NCBI GenBank assembly: GCA_949743325.1
Contig: CATJTQ010000081.1
Span: 1 to 64,000, forward strand
Direction: 5' to 3'
DNA length: 64,000 bases
Source of the DNA: an uncultured Lachnospiraceae bacterium
Lineage (GTDB): Bacteria; Bacillota; Clostridia; Lachnospirales; Lachnospiraceae
Part shown: piece after piece, positions 43,395 to 52,703 of the stretch
How positions within the stretch are numbered: the stretch's first letter is position 1
How the letters are laid out: each line of letters begins with the position of its first letter
Translations under genes and position numbers: made by a program
Notes under the pieces: model-generated
What the model was told of the DNA's origin: nothing
Database searches by the model: none
Seen by the model: the letters and a program-made list of their open reading frames with translations, nothing else

Positions 43395-44852
43395 ATGAGT
43401 AAGTTAGTTAATTTGTTAGAAGGATTGGAATATAGGTGTATACAAGGGAATACGTCTGTGGAAATTTCCTCTATAGAAAATGATTCGAGAAATGTAACTG
43501 ATGGCAGCCTTTATTTTTGTATAAAGGGAAATGTTGTTGATGGACATGATTTTGCTGCTGCTGCTGCGGAAAAAGGAGCCTCTATATTTGTTGCAGAGAA
43601 AATGATTAATGTTCCTGATAGTGCAACAGTGCTTATTGTTGATGATTCCCGGTATGCAATGGCATGTATTTCAGCAGCATATTATGGTCATCCTGCAAAA
43701 GAGATGAAAGTAATAGGTATTACTGGTACTAAAGGCAAAACAACAACTACATACATGGTAAAATCTATATTAGAAAATTCAGGATATAAAGTTGGTTTAG
43801 TAGGAACTATTGAGACGATAGTGGGAGACAAGATTACACCTGCTAAAAATACTACACCTGAATCAATTGTGCTTCAGAAAATTTTTAGAGATATGGCAGA
43901 CAATGGGTGTGATTGTGTTGTTATGGAAGTATCAAGTCAGGCTTTGCTGCTTCACAGGACAGCAGGATTTATATTTGATATAGGAATATTTACTAACATT
44001 GAACCGGATCATATTGGCCCGGGCGAACATAAAGATTTTAACGATTATATGCGCTGTAAAGGACTCTTATTTAAACAGTGCAGACTTGGTATATTTAATT
44101 GTGATGACGAGCGGTGGGAGCAGGTTGCACAAGGACATACATGTGATATTGAGACATATGGATTTTCTAAAAAGGCCGATTTTTATGCAGAGAATGTAGA
44201 GATGATTACTAAAAAAGGTTACCTAGGTATTTCTTATAATGTTAAAGGGAAAATGAACTTTACAGTAGAAATCGATTTGCCTGGTGAGTTTAGTGTTTAT
44301 AATTCTTTGACAGCGATTGCAATATGCAGTCATTTTGGTGTGTTAGAAAATGATATAAAAAATGCCCTTAAATATGCAAAGGTTAAGGGTAGAATTGAAA
44401 TGATTAAGGTATCGGATGATTTTACATTAATGATAGATTATGCTCATAACGCTATGAGTTTGGAAAGTTTGCTCACAACACTTAAGGCTTATAATCCACA
44501 CAGGCTTGTATGTTTGTTTGGGTGCGGCGGTAATAGAGCGAAAAGCCGTAGATTTGAGATGGGTGAAGTATCAGGCAGACTTGCAGATTTGACAATAATT
44601 ACTTCGGATAATCCAAGATTTGAGAAGCCACAGGATATAATAGATGATATTAAAGTTGGGATAGGCAGAACAGATGGTAAGTATATAGAGATTTTGGATA
44701 GAAAAGAGGCAATAGCCTATGCGATTCATAATGGTGAACCAGGAGATATAATTGTTCTTGCTGGAAAAGGACATGAAGATTATCAAGAAATTGAGGGCAA
44801 AAAGTATCCTATGGACGAGAGAGTGATAATCGAAGATATTTTAAAGTATTAG
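43395..44852 (+). CDS. murE: UDP-MurNAc-tripeptide synthetase MurE, diaminopimelate type
   Basis: MurE adds the third amino acid to the peptidoglycan precursor in the cytoplasm. The 485-residue protein has the N-terminal uridine-binding part with SIENDSRNV, the ATP loop GITGTKGKTTT near residue 110, and TTPESIVLQ and EVSSQALLLHR in the central domain. The motif DNPRFEKP in the C-terminal domain is the one linked to meso-diaminopimelate rather than lysine. Start ATG 43395 has AGGGAG eight bases upstream. It stands alone among mur genes and is followed 20 bases later by priA. Confidence 0.95.
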   Translation: MSKLVNLLEGLEYRCIQGNTSVEISSIENDSRNVTDGSLYFCIKGNVVDGHDFAAAAAEKGASIFVAEKMINVPDSATVLIVDDSRYAMACISAAYYGHPAKEMKVIGITGTKGKTTTTYMVKSILENSGYKVGLVGTIETIVGDKITPAKNTTPESIVLQKIFRDMADNGCDCVVMEVSSQALLLHRTAGFIFDIGIFTNIEPDHIGPGEHKDFNDYMRCKGLLFKQCRLGIFNCDDERWEQVAQGHTCDIETYGFSKKADFYAENVEMITKKGYLGISYNVKGKMNFTVEIDLPGEFSVYNSLTAIAICSHFGVLENDIKNALKYAKVKGRIEMIKVSDDFTLMIDYAHNAMSLESLLTTLKAYNPHRLVCLFGCGGNRAKSRRFEMGEVSGRLADLTIITSDNPRFEKPQDIIDDIKVGIGRTDGKYIEILDRKEAIAYAIHNGEPGDIIVLAGKGHEDYQEIEGKKYPMDERVIIEDILKY

Positions 44853-44871
44853 TACGAAGGGTGGCAGGCAG

Positions 44872-47088
44872 GTGAAATATGCCAGTATAATTATAGATAT
44901 TGTTCATGAAAAGCTAGATAAGACATTTGATTATAGTGTTCCAGCTTATATGGAGGAAGAAGCAGTTGTGGGAGCACAGGTAGTAATACCGTTTGGGCGG
45001 GGAAATCGCAGGGTAAATGGATTTATTATTGATATTACGGATAAAACGGAATATGATAAGGATAGGATAAAGGACATTTTAGAAATATCAGACAATAAAA
45101 CTGCGTTAGAAAGCCAGCTTATTTCACTTGCATACCAAATGAAAAAAAAATACGGTTCAACGATGATACAGGCTTTAAGGGTAGTTCTGCCTGTTAAAAA
45201 TAAAGTTAGAGAGCTCTCAGAAGAGACTGTAAGTCTTAAAGTTGACAGGGCAATGGCAAAAGAGATTTTGCTTGAATATAAGAGAAAAAAACACACTGCT
45301 AAAGCGAGGCTGCTGGAAAGTCTTATAGAACAAAAAAGTATGAATATGAAGTATATAAAAAAACAGCTTTTAGTTACTTCTTCTACGATACAATTAATGG
45401 AAACTGACGGTGTTATAACTTGTGAGAGTGAGAGAATATTCAGAAATCCGACAGAAGAATATAAAACAGATAAAAAAATAATTTTAAATAAAAGTCAAAA
45501 AGCAGTTGTAGATACAGTGATTGATGATTTTGATAATAATATTTATAAAAATTATCTTCTTCATGGAGTAACAGGCAGCGGTAAAACCGAAGTGTATATA
45601 AAAATTATTGAAAATATTGTTGAAAGGGGTAAGCAGGCAATTGTATTAATACCAGAGATTGCTCTTACGTTTCAAACTGTAAAGCGTTTTATGGCTCATT
45701 TTGGTGATAAGGTTTCAGTTTTACATTCAAGACTGTCTGCGGGAGAGAGATATGACCAGATGCAGAGGGCAAAGATAGGAGAAATACAGATAATGATAGG
45801 TCCCCGTTCTGCTTTGTTCACACCATTTACAAATTTGGGAATTATAATTATTGATGAAGAGCATGAGAGCAGTTATAAAAGTGAAGTTACTCCAAAGTAT
45901 CATGCCAGAGATGTAGCTATTGACAGAGCTGCATTGTGTAATGCTTCAGTACTGTTAGGATCTGCCACTCCGTCTGTTGAGACTTATTATCATGCTCAGT
46001 GTGGTATGTATAAGCTATTAGAATTAAAAAGCAGAGCTTTAGAGCAGAGCCTTCCGAAAATATATGTTGAAGATATGCGGGAAGAATTAAATTTAGGAAA
46101 CCGTTCAATATTCAGCTCCAGACTTAAACATTTGATAATAGAAAGATTAGAAAAAAAACAGCAGATTATGCTGTTTTTAAATAGAAGAGGGTATGCGGGT
46201 TTTGTGTCATGCAGAAGCTGTGGTTTTGTTATAAAATGTCCTCATTGTGATGTAACTCTTTCACAGCACAGAAACGGAAAACTGATTTGTCATTACTGCG
46301 GATATGAAATAAATAATTTAACAGAATGTCCTGTGTGCAGTTCAAAGTATATAAGCGGATTTCGTGCGGGTACTCAGCAGATAGAAACTCTTGTAAACAA
46401 AGAGTTTCCTAGTGCAAAGATATTGAGAATGGATATGGATACTACAAAAGGAAAGAGAGGACATGAAGATATTGTACGTGCTTTTACAAACAGGGAGGCA
46501 GATATTTTAATTGGTACTCAGATGATTGTGAAAGGGCACGATTTTCATAATGTAACATTAGTTGGAATTTTGGCAGCGGATTTGTCTTTGAACAGCGCTT
46601 TATATACAGGAAGTGAAAGGACTTTCCAGCTTCTTGTACAGGCTGCAGGACGGGCAGGAAGAGGAGAGTTGCCAGGAGAAGTAGTGATTCAGACATATAA
46701 TCCAAAACATTATAGTATTGAATGTGCTGCTAAACACGATTATATTAAATTTTATAATAAAGAATTGGACTATCGAAAGGTATTGAATTATCCACCTATT
46801 GGAAAAATGTTAGAATTTTATCTTATATCAGAAGATGAGGAACTTATTTGCAAGGCTGCATCATATGTTAAGTTTCAAGTTTTGGCAGCGGATATTGATG
46901 ATGTCCAAATGATAGGTCCCGCTCCTGCTGTAATATATAAACTTCAAGATATGTACCGACAAGTTTTTTATTTTAAATGCAGTGAGGAAAAGCTTTTAAT
47001 AAAAGTAAGAGAGTATCTTGAGAGAGTTGCTGGACATTTTATGGATAAATATAAATGTAAAATATGTATACAGTTTGATTTTTGCTGA
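44872..47088 (+). CDS. priA: Primosomal helicase PriA
   Basis: PriA restarts stalled replication forks and loads the replicative helicase. The 738 residues begin YASIIIDIVHEKLDKTFDY, the DNA-binding N-terminal domain. The helicase has Walker A GVTGSGKTEVYI near residue 234 and DEEHESSYKSE near residue 328. The zinc region has four pairs of cysteines (CRSCGFVIKCPHC and CHYCG to CPVC) at about 445-490. ILIGTQMIVKGHDFHNVTLVG and AAGRAGRG lie after it. Start is GTG 44872 after GGCAGGCAG. It lies in the conserved priA-def-fmt order. Confidence 0.96.
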   Translation: MKYASIIIDIVHEKLDKTFDYSVPAYMEEEAVVGAQVVIPFGRGNRRVNGFIIDITDKTEYDKDRIKDILEISDNKTALESQLISLAYQMKKKYGSTMIQALRVVLPVKNKVRELSEETVSLKVDRAMAKEILLEYKRKKHTAKARLLESLIEQKSMNMKYIKKQLLVTSSTIQLMETDGVITCESERIFRNPTEEYKTDKKIILNKSQKAVVDTVIDDFDNNIYKNYLLHGVTGSGKTEVYIKIIENIVERGKQAIVLIPEIALTFQTVKRFMAHFGDKVSVLHSRLSAGERYDQMQRAKIGEIQIMIGPRSALFTPFTNLGIIIIDEEHESSYKSEVTPKYHARDVAIDRAALCNASVLLGSATPSVETYYHAQCGMYKLLELKSRALEQSLPKIYVEDMREELNLGNRSIFSSRLKHLIIERLEKKQQIMLFLNRRGYAGFVSCRSCGFVIKCPHCDVTLSQHRNGKLICHYCGYEINNLTECPVCSSKYISGFRAGTQQIETLVNKEFPSAKILRMDMDTTKGKRGHEDIVRAFTNREADILIGTQMIVKGHDFHNVTLVGILAADLSLNSALYTGSERTFQLLVQAAGRAGRGELPGEVVIQTYNPKHYSIECAAKHDYIKFYNKELDYRKVLNYPPIGKMLEFYLISEDEELICKAASYVKFQVLAADIDDVQMIGPAPAVIYKLQDMYRQVFYFKCSEEKLLIKVREYLERVAGHFMDKYKCKICIQFDFC

Positions 47089-47155
47089 ATTATATATATT
47101 ACTAATATACATTTTATAATATTATGCAGAGATAAAATATGGGAGGAATAAAAAA

Positions 47156-47659
47156 ATGGCTATAAGGAATATAAGAACAGAGGGAGATGCAGTTCTTAGA
47201 AAAAAATGCAGAGAGGTAACAGAGGTAAATGAAAGAATTCATGAACTTATAAATGATATGTTTGATACTATGTATGAGGCTAACGGAGTAGGTCTTGCAG
47301 CTCCTCAGGTAGGCATTTTAAAAAATATTGTTGTTATAGATACAGGTGAGGATGAGCCGGAACCATTTGTCTTGATTAACCCTGAAATTTTGAAGAGCAG
47401 CGGAGAGCAGACTGGAGAGGAAGCTTGTCTTAGTCTTCCCGGTTTATATGGAACAGTGACCAGACCAAATTATGTAAAAGTAAGGGCATATGATGAGAAT
47501 ATGAATCTTTTTGAGCTTGAAGGAGAAGATCTTTTAGCAAGGGCCATCTGTCATGAATGTGATCATTTAAATGGTGTATTATTTAGAGATGTTGCGGATG
47601 GTGAACTTTGCCAGGCATCAGATAGAGAAGAAGATTCTGGTGTTAATAGAAAGAAATAG
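47156..47659 (+). CDS. def: Peptide deformylase
   Basis: This enzyme removes the formyl group from the first methionine of new proteins. The 167-residue metalloenzyme has the three family motifs: GVGLAAPQVG (residues 44-53), EACLSLPG with the metal ligand Cys91, and HECDHLNG with His133, Glu134 and His137. Length is typical. GGGAGG precedes the start. fmt, which adds the formyl group to initiator tRNA, follows by 18 bases, a nearly universal pairing. Confidence 0.97.
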   Translation: MAIRNIRTEGDAVLRKKCREVTEVNERIHELINDMFDTMYEANGVGLAAPQVGILKNIVVIDTGEDEPEPFVLINPEILKSSGEQTGEEACLSLPGLYGTVTRPNYVKVRAYDENMNLFELEGEDLLARAICHECDHLNGVLFRDVADGELCQASDREEDSGVNRKK

Positions 47660-47677
47660 AAAAAATGGAGGTATTTC

Positions 47678-48604
47678 ATGAAAATAATTTTTATGGGAAC
47701 ACCTGATTTTGCAGTGCCTGCCTTAGAGGCGCTTATAGAAGAAGGGCATAAGATTACATTGGCAGTAACTCAGCCTGATAAGCCAAAGGGCAGAGGAAAG
47801 AAATCACAATTTCCTCCAGTAAAGGTCTGTGCAGTAGAACATAATATTCCTGTGTTTCAGCCAAATAAAATTAAAGAGGCTGAGAGCATGTCAAAGTTAA
47901 AAGAATATGAGGCAGATATAATAGTTGTGGCAGCATTTGGACAGATTTTACCTAAAGAATTATTAATATACCCTAAATATGGATGTATTAATATACACGC
48001 TTCTCTTTTGCCAAAATATAGAGGTGCAGCACCTATACAGTGGGCAGTTATTGACGGTGAAGAAAAGAGTGGAGTGACGATAATGCAGATGGCCGAAGGG
48101 TTGGATACCGGAGATATCATTACTCAGGCAGAGGTTTTAATTGATAAGCAAGAGACAGGCGGTACTCTGCACGATAAACTTTCAGTTGAGGGTGCAAAAC
48201 TGTGTGTGTCTACTGTAAAAAGTATACAAGATGGTACAGCAGAGAGAACACCGCAAAATGATGCCGTTTCATGTTATGCCAAAATGTTGAATAAGCAGTT
48301 GGGCAATATTAATTGGGATTCTTCAGCGGAAAGTATTGAGAGGCTTATTCGAGGTTTGAATCCGTGGCCGAGTGCATATACATTTTACAATGGAAAAATG
48401 TTAAAGGTTTGGAGTGCTGAAATAGGTAAAAATGTAAATGGAAGGAAAGCCGGGGAAGTCATTTGTCGTGATGGTAAGATAGTGGTGGCTGCAAATGATA
48501 AGGAACTTGTTTTAAATGAGCTTCAATTGGAAGGTAAGAAGAGAATGAGAACTGAAGATTTTCTTAGGGGCTTTAATATAAATGATGGAGACATTTTTGG
48601 ATAA
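47678..48604 (+). CDS. fmt: Methionyl-tRNA formyltransferase
   Basis: Fmt formylates initiator Met-tRNA using 10-formyltetrahydrofolate. The 308 residues have IIFMGTPDFAVPAL at the N-terminus, VTQPDKPKGRGKK near residue 31, and the catalytic Asn-His-Asp type region NIHASLLPKYRGAAPIQWAV near residue 107. GVTIMQMAEGLDTGDI follows near residue 130. The C-terminal OB-like tRNA-binding domain is present, including IRGLNPWPSAYT. RBS is GGAGG. It follows def. Confidence 0.97.
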   Translation: MKIIFMGTPDFAVPALEALIEEGHKITLAVTQPDKPKGRGKKSQFPPVKVCAVEHNIPVFQPNKIKEAESMSKLKEYEADIIVVAAFGQILPKELLIYPKYGCINIHASLLPKYRGAAPIQWAVIDGEEKSGVTIMQMAEGLDTGDIITQAEVLIDKQETGGTLHDKLSVEGAKLCVSTVKSIQDGTAERTPQNDAVSCYAKMLNKQLGNINWDSSAESIERLIRGLNPWPSAYTFYNGKMLKVWSAEIGKNVNGRKAGEVICRDGKIVVAANDKELVLNELQLEGKKRMRTEDFLRGFNINDGDIFG

Positions 48605-48608
48605 AGAC

Positions 48609-48890
48609 ATGAATAAGGCGGTGTTGATTTTGGAAAAAATAAAAGAACTGCAAAAAAGGATTAAAATTTGTAATATAATTACAATTACAGCTCTAGCTTT
48701 AATTGTAATTTGTATAATTATAGAATATATTGTGGCACAGTTTATGCGTGATAAGGCGGCGGCAGTAGATATAGTTAATAATATAGCATATGTGTGTTAT
48801 GTTCTTCCAGTTGTTGCAATGGTGCCATTGTTTTTTAGAGTTAATTTAAAAAATAAGTTAATAATGGAATTAAAAAAGAAAGAAGGGTGA
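48609..48890 (+). CDS. Small two-helix membrane protein, unknown
   Basis: The roughly 93-residue protein has a charged amphipathic start (EKIKELQKRIKICN), then two hydrophobic helices (about residues 25-48 and 60-80) and a basic end. I do not recognise the family. It begins five bases after fmt and ends five bases before the membrane peptidase gene, so it is firmly inside the operon. The true start may be TTG 48630, which has AAGGCGG at good spacing, rather than ATG 48609. Confidence 0.65.
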   Translation: MNKAVLILEKIKELQKRIKICNIITITALALIVICIIIEYIVAQFMRDKAAAVDIVNNIAYVCYVLPVVAMVPLFFRVNLKNKLIMELKKKEG

Positions 48891-48894
48891 TTTC

Positions 48895-49581
48895 ATGTTT
48901 TACTTTGATTCAACTTATATTTTAGTTTTAATTGGTGTTGTTTTATCTCTTATAGCTTCTGCAATGGTAAAATCAACTTTTAACCGTTACAGTAAAGTGA
49001 CTAGCAGAAGCGGGATGACAGGTGCGCAGGCGGCGGAAGCAATCCTTCGTGCTAATGGGATTTATGATGTCAGTATTCAGCGAGTTAGTGGTAGTTTAAC
49101 TGATCATTATGATCCAAGAAATAAGACGCTTAACTTATCTGAGCCGGTTTATGGCTCAATGTCTGTAGCTGCAATTGGAGTAGCTGCTCATGAGTGTGGA
49201 CATGCAATTCAACATCAGAAGGCATATGCCCCTTTGGAGTTTCGCGGAGCATTAGTACCAGTTGCGAACTTCGGTTCAGGAGCCTCTTGGTTTTTTATAA
49301 TTGCAGGTTTGTTCTTTTCACTACAGCCGCTTATATTAATTGGTATAATAATGTTTTCTCTTGCTGTTTTGTTTCAGATTGTAACACTTCCTGTAGAGTT
49401 TAATGCTTCATCAAGGGCAGTTTCAGCTTTGGGAAATCTTGGCATATTAGGTCAGGAGGAATTAGGTCATACAAGAAAAGTGCTGTCTGCGGCAGCGCTC
49501 ACTTATGTTGCAGGTGCAGCGGCGGCGATTCTGCAGCTTTTAAGACTTATAATTTTATTTGGAGGAAGCAGACGTGACTAA
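48895..49581 (+). CDS. YugP-family membrane zinc metallopeptidase
   Basis: The 228-residue protein matches the YugP (DUF2227-like neutral zinc metallopeptidase) family. A first membrane helix lies at about residues 7-25. The zinc motif HECGH at residues 99-103 sits in AAIGVAAHECGHAIQHQ, and further hydrophobic helices lie at about 125-170 and 200-222. EFNASSRAV near residue 168 may hold the third ligand. The substrate is not known. It overlaps the start of rsmB by eight bases, so the two are translationally coupled. Confidence 0.9.
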   Translation: MFYFDSTYILVLIGVVLSLIASAMVKSTFNRYSKVTSRSGMTGAQAAEAILRANGIYDVSIQRVSGSLTDHYDPRNKTLNLSEPVYGSMSVAAIGVAAHECGHAIQHQKAYAPLEFRGALVPVANFGSGASWFFIIAGLFFSLQPLILIGIIMFSLAVLFQIVTLPVEFNASSRAVSALGNLGILGQEELGHTRKVLSAAALTYVAGAAAAILQLLRLIILFGGSRRD

Positions 49582-50908
49582 AAAGCAAGCAGATGTGCGG
49601 GAAATTGTACTGGATATGTTGATTGAAACATGTGAGAATGGTATGTACAGTCATCTTGTATTGTCTGCTGTGCTGCAAAAATATCAGTATTTAGATGTAA
49701 AACAACGTAAATTTATGACAAGATTGTTTGAGGGTACAGTTGAGTATCAGCTGCAGGAGGATGCGGTGTTAGATCGGTATTCTAAAGTAAAAACGAATAA
49801 GATGAAGCCGATAATAAGAAATATATTGAGGATGGGAGTTTATCAGCTTCTTCATATGGATTCTGTTCCTTATTCTGCAGTCTGTAATGAATGTGTAAAG
49901 CTTGCTAAAAAAAGAGGTTTTGCAGGATTATCAGGTTTTGTGAATGGTGTGATAAGAAATATAGCAAGGGACAAGGATAATATTCATTTTGATTCTTTGT
50001 CTGAATTATATTCTGTACCTGAGTGGATAATTGATGAGTGGTATAAAGTCTATGATAAACAGACAGTGAATAATATATTACATGGGGTTTGCCAAAGAAA
50101 GGGGTTATCAATAAGATGTTATCAGTCAAGGATTGATTGTGATGACTTTTTTTCACATCTTGAGAGACAGGGTGTTACAGTAAAACGTAATCAATATATT
50201 TTAGACGCAGCATGGATTTCAGATTTTGAAAATGTTGAGAGTATTTATGGATATAGAGAAGGATATTTTCAAATACAGGACAGCAGTGCAATGTATCCAG
50301 CTATTATTTCAGGAGTTAAAGATGGTTTTAATGTGCTTGATGTGTGTGCTGCGCCTGGTGGTAAAGCGTTACAGTTTGCAGATTTATTAAAAGAGAGCGG
50401 AAAAGTTGAGGCTAGAGATATATCAGAATATAAGATTCAGCTTATTGATGAAAATATATTTCGCAGTGGTATGAAAAATATAGATACAGTATGTATGGAT
50501 GCTTTGTGTTTTGATGAGAATTCTAAAGAGGTTTATGATATTGTACTGGCAGATTTACCTTGTTCTGGTCTTGGTGTTATAGGCAAAAAGTCTGATATAA
50601 GATATCGAATTATGAAAAAAGATATTGAAAATTTGTCTGAAATTCAAAGAGATATTTTATCAATAATCTGGCAATATGTCAAACCGGGAGGTACATTAAT
50701 TTATAGTACATGTACAATAAGTAAAATGGAGAATGAAGACAATGTGAAATGGTTTACAGATAATTTTCCATTTGTATTAGAAGGGTTTGAAAATTTTATA
50801 GGTGACTTGAATGATGCTGCTACATCAAAAGATGGGTATTTACAGCTGCTGCCTGGAGTACATAATGGTGATGGGGCTTTTATGGCGAAGCTTAGAAGAG
50901 AGGCATAA
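49574..50908 (+). CDS. rsmB: 16S rRNA m5C967 methyltransferase RsmB
   Basis: RsmB methylates C967 of 16S rRNA. The 444-residue protein has an N-terminal NusB-like RNA-binding domain (to about residue 150) with FMTRLFEGTVEYQ and SVPYSAVCNECVKLAKK. The SAM-dependent domain has VLDVCAAPGGKALQFAD near residue 258, ADLPCSGLGVIGKKSDIRYR near residue 328 with one catalytic Cys, and STCTISKMENEDN near residue 380 with the other. Start GTG 49574 has GGAGG eight bases upstream and overlaps the previous gene. The next gene rlmN starts two bases after its stop. Confidence 0.95.
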   Translation: MTKKQADVREIVLDMLIETCENGMYSHLVLSAVLQKYQYLDVKQRKFMTRLFEGTVEYQLQEDAVLDRYSKVKTNKMKPIIRNILRMGVYQLLHMDSVPYSAVCNECVKLAKKRGFAGLSGFVNGVIRNIARDKDNIHFDSLSELYSVPEWIIDEWYKVYDKQTVNNILHGVCQRKGLSIRCYQSRIDCDDFFSHLERQGVTVKRNQYILDAAWISDFENVESIYGYREGYFQIQDSSAMYPAIISGVKDGFNVLDVCAAPGGKALQFADLLKESGKVEARDISEYKIQLIDENIFRSGMKNIDTVCMDALCFDENSKEVYDIVLADLPCSGLGVIGKKSDIRYRIMKKDIENLSEIQRDILSIIWQYVKPGGTLIYSTCTISKMENEDNVKWFTDNFPFVLEGFENFIGDLNDAATSKDGYLQLLPGVHNGDGAFMAKLRREA

Positions 50909-50910
50909 AT

Positions 50911-51963
50911 ATGAATAAAATTGATATTCGCTCATATTCTTATGGTGAATTGCAGGAGTGGTGTGAACAAATAGGAGAAAAGAAATTTCGTGCAACGCAG
51001 ATTTATGATTGGCTTCATGTAAAATTGGCTGAATCATTTGCTGAAATGTCTAATTTGCCTAAATCACTTAGACAAAAGTTAAATGATAAATGTGAATGTA
51101 CAACATTGAAAATTGTTGATGTACAAATCTCAAAGATAGATGGGACGAGAAAGTATTTATTTGAACTTCCTGATAGTAATATTATAGAAAGTGTATGGAT
51201 GGAGTATAAACATGGAAATTCTGTGTGTACTTCTTCACAGGTTGGATGCCGTATGGGATGTTCATTTTGTGCATCTACAATTGATGGACTTGTAAGAGGT
51301 TTGATGCCTTCTGAGATGTTAGAGCAGATATATCAAATTCAAAAACATACAGGAAAACGGGTTTCAAATGTTGTTGTAATGGGTTCAGGAGAACCGTTTG
51401 ACAATTATGATAATCTTATTGCTTTTATAAAGATTCTTACGGATGAACATGGTTTACATATCAGCCAAAGAAATATCACAGTGTCAACTTGCGGTATTGT
51501 TCCTAATATTAAAAAATTTGCAGATGAACAGCTTGCTGTTACACTTGCGTTATCTCTGCATGCTTCTAATAATGATAAGAGGAAAAAACTAATGCCTGTT
51601 GCTAATAAATATTCTTTAGATGAAGTTATAGAAGCATGTGATTACTTTTATAATAAAACAGGCAGAAGAGTTACATTTGAGTACAGTTTAGTTGGAGGAA
51701 TAAATGATACTGATAGGGATGCATCAGAGCTTGTATCGATGTTAAAGGGGAAAAATTGCCATATTAATTTAATACCTGTAAATCCTATAAAAGAACGGAA
51801 ATTTGTTCAATCTGACAGAAAAGTTATAGAAAATTTTAAAAATAAACTTGAAAAATCGGGAATAAATGTTACTATTAGAAGGGAAATGGGTCGTGATATT
51901 GATGGTGCCTGCGGCCAGTTAAGAAAACGATATATGCAAAGTAAGAAGGTGAAGGAAGAATGA
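50911..51963 (+). CDS. rlmN: Dual-specificity RNA m2A methyltransferase RlmN
   Basis: RlmN methylates A2503 of 23S rRNA and A37 of some tRNAs. It is a 350-residue radical SAM enzyme. The cluster motif has Cys113, Cys117 and Cys120 within VGCRMGCSFCAST. NVVVMGSGEPFDNYDN and ALSLHASNN are family landmarks, and the methyl-carrying C-terminal cysteine is Cys334 in GACGQL. Its stop overlaps the ATG of prpC (ATGA), so the genes are coupled. Confidence 0.97.
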   Translation: MNKIDIRSYSYGELQEWCEQIGEKKFRATQIYDWLHVKLAESFAEMSNLPKSLRQKLNDKCECTTLKIVDVQISKIDGTRKYLFELPDSNIIESVWMEYKHGNSVCTSSQVGCRMGCSFCASTIDGLVRGLMPSEMLEQIYQIQKHTGKRVSNVVVMGSGEPFDNYDNLIAFIKILTDEHGLHISQRNITVSTCGIVPNIKKFADEQLAVTLALSLHASNNDKRKKLMPVANKYSLDEVIEACDYFYNKTGRRVTFEYSLVGGINDTDRDASELVSMLKGKNCHINLIPVNPIKERKFVQSDRKVIENFKNKLEKSGINVTIRREMGRDIDGACGQLRKRYMQSKKVKEE

Positions 51964-52703
51964 AAACATTTTCCATGACAGATGTTGGGAAGATAAGACA
52001 GATAAATCAAGATTATATCTTCACATCTGAAAATCCTATTGGAAGACTTCCTAATTTGTTTATTGTCGCGGACGGTATGGGTGGACATAATGCCGGTGAT
52101 TTTGCCTCTCGTTATACAGTTGAGTCTGTAGTTAATGCAATAAAAAATTCTAATAAAACAGAAAAAGTTGCCATAATTAGGGAAGCAATTGAAGAAACTA
52201 ACCGTAAACTGATTGAAAAGGCAAGTGAGGATACACTTTTGACGGGTATGGGTACTACAATAGTTTTGTGCACTGTTGAAGGGGATGAAGCATGTGTGGC
52301 GAATGTTGGTGACAGTCGGCTTTATCTGTTAGGAGATCGGATTAAGCAAGTAACAAAGGATCATTCTTTAGTAGAAGAGATGGTAAGAATGGGTGAGTTG
52401 GAACCGGAAAATGCAAGAATTCATCCGAATAAAAATATTATTACAAGAGCAATAGGAGCGGTTGATGAAGTTGCTGTTGATTTCTTTACATTACCGCTTC
52501 ACGAAGGTAATCGCATTTTGTTGTGTTCTGATGGACTGACAAATATGGTTGAAGATGATGAAATTCAGATGATTGTTGACAGACAGCAGGATCTGGTAGA
52601 TGGTGTACAGCAGCTTATTGCATGTGCAAACCGTAATGGAGGTAAAGATAATATTGCGGTAATATTAATAGAACCATTTGATGATGAGGTGAAAAAATGT
52701 TAA
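51960..52703 (+). CDS. prpC: PP2C-type protein phosphatase PrpC
   Basis: PrpC (Stp) removes phosphate from Ser/Thr residues and reverses PrkC. The 247-residue cytoplasmic enzyme has the PP2C metal motifs: KIRQINQDY near the N-terminus, VADGMGGHNAGD near residue 38, TTIVLCTVEG, ANVGDSRLYL, LLCSDGLTN near residue 182 and GGKDNIAVIL near the end. It overlaps rlmN by four bases and prkC by seven. Confidence 0.96.
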   Translation: MKTFSMTDVGKIRQINQDYIFTSENPIGRLPNLFIVADGMGGHNAGDFASRYTVESVVNAIKNSNKTEKVAIIREAIEETNRKLIEKASEDTLLTGMGTTIVLCTVEGDEACVANVGDSRLYLLGDRIKQVTKDHSLVEEMVRMGELEPENARIHPNKNIITRAIGAVDEVAVDFFTLPLHEGNRILLCSDGLTNMVEDDEIQMIVDRQQDLVDGVQQLIACANRNGGKDNIAVILIEPFDDEVKKC

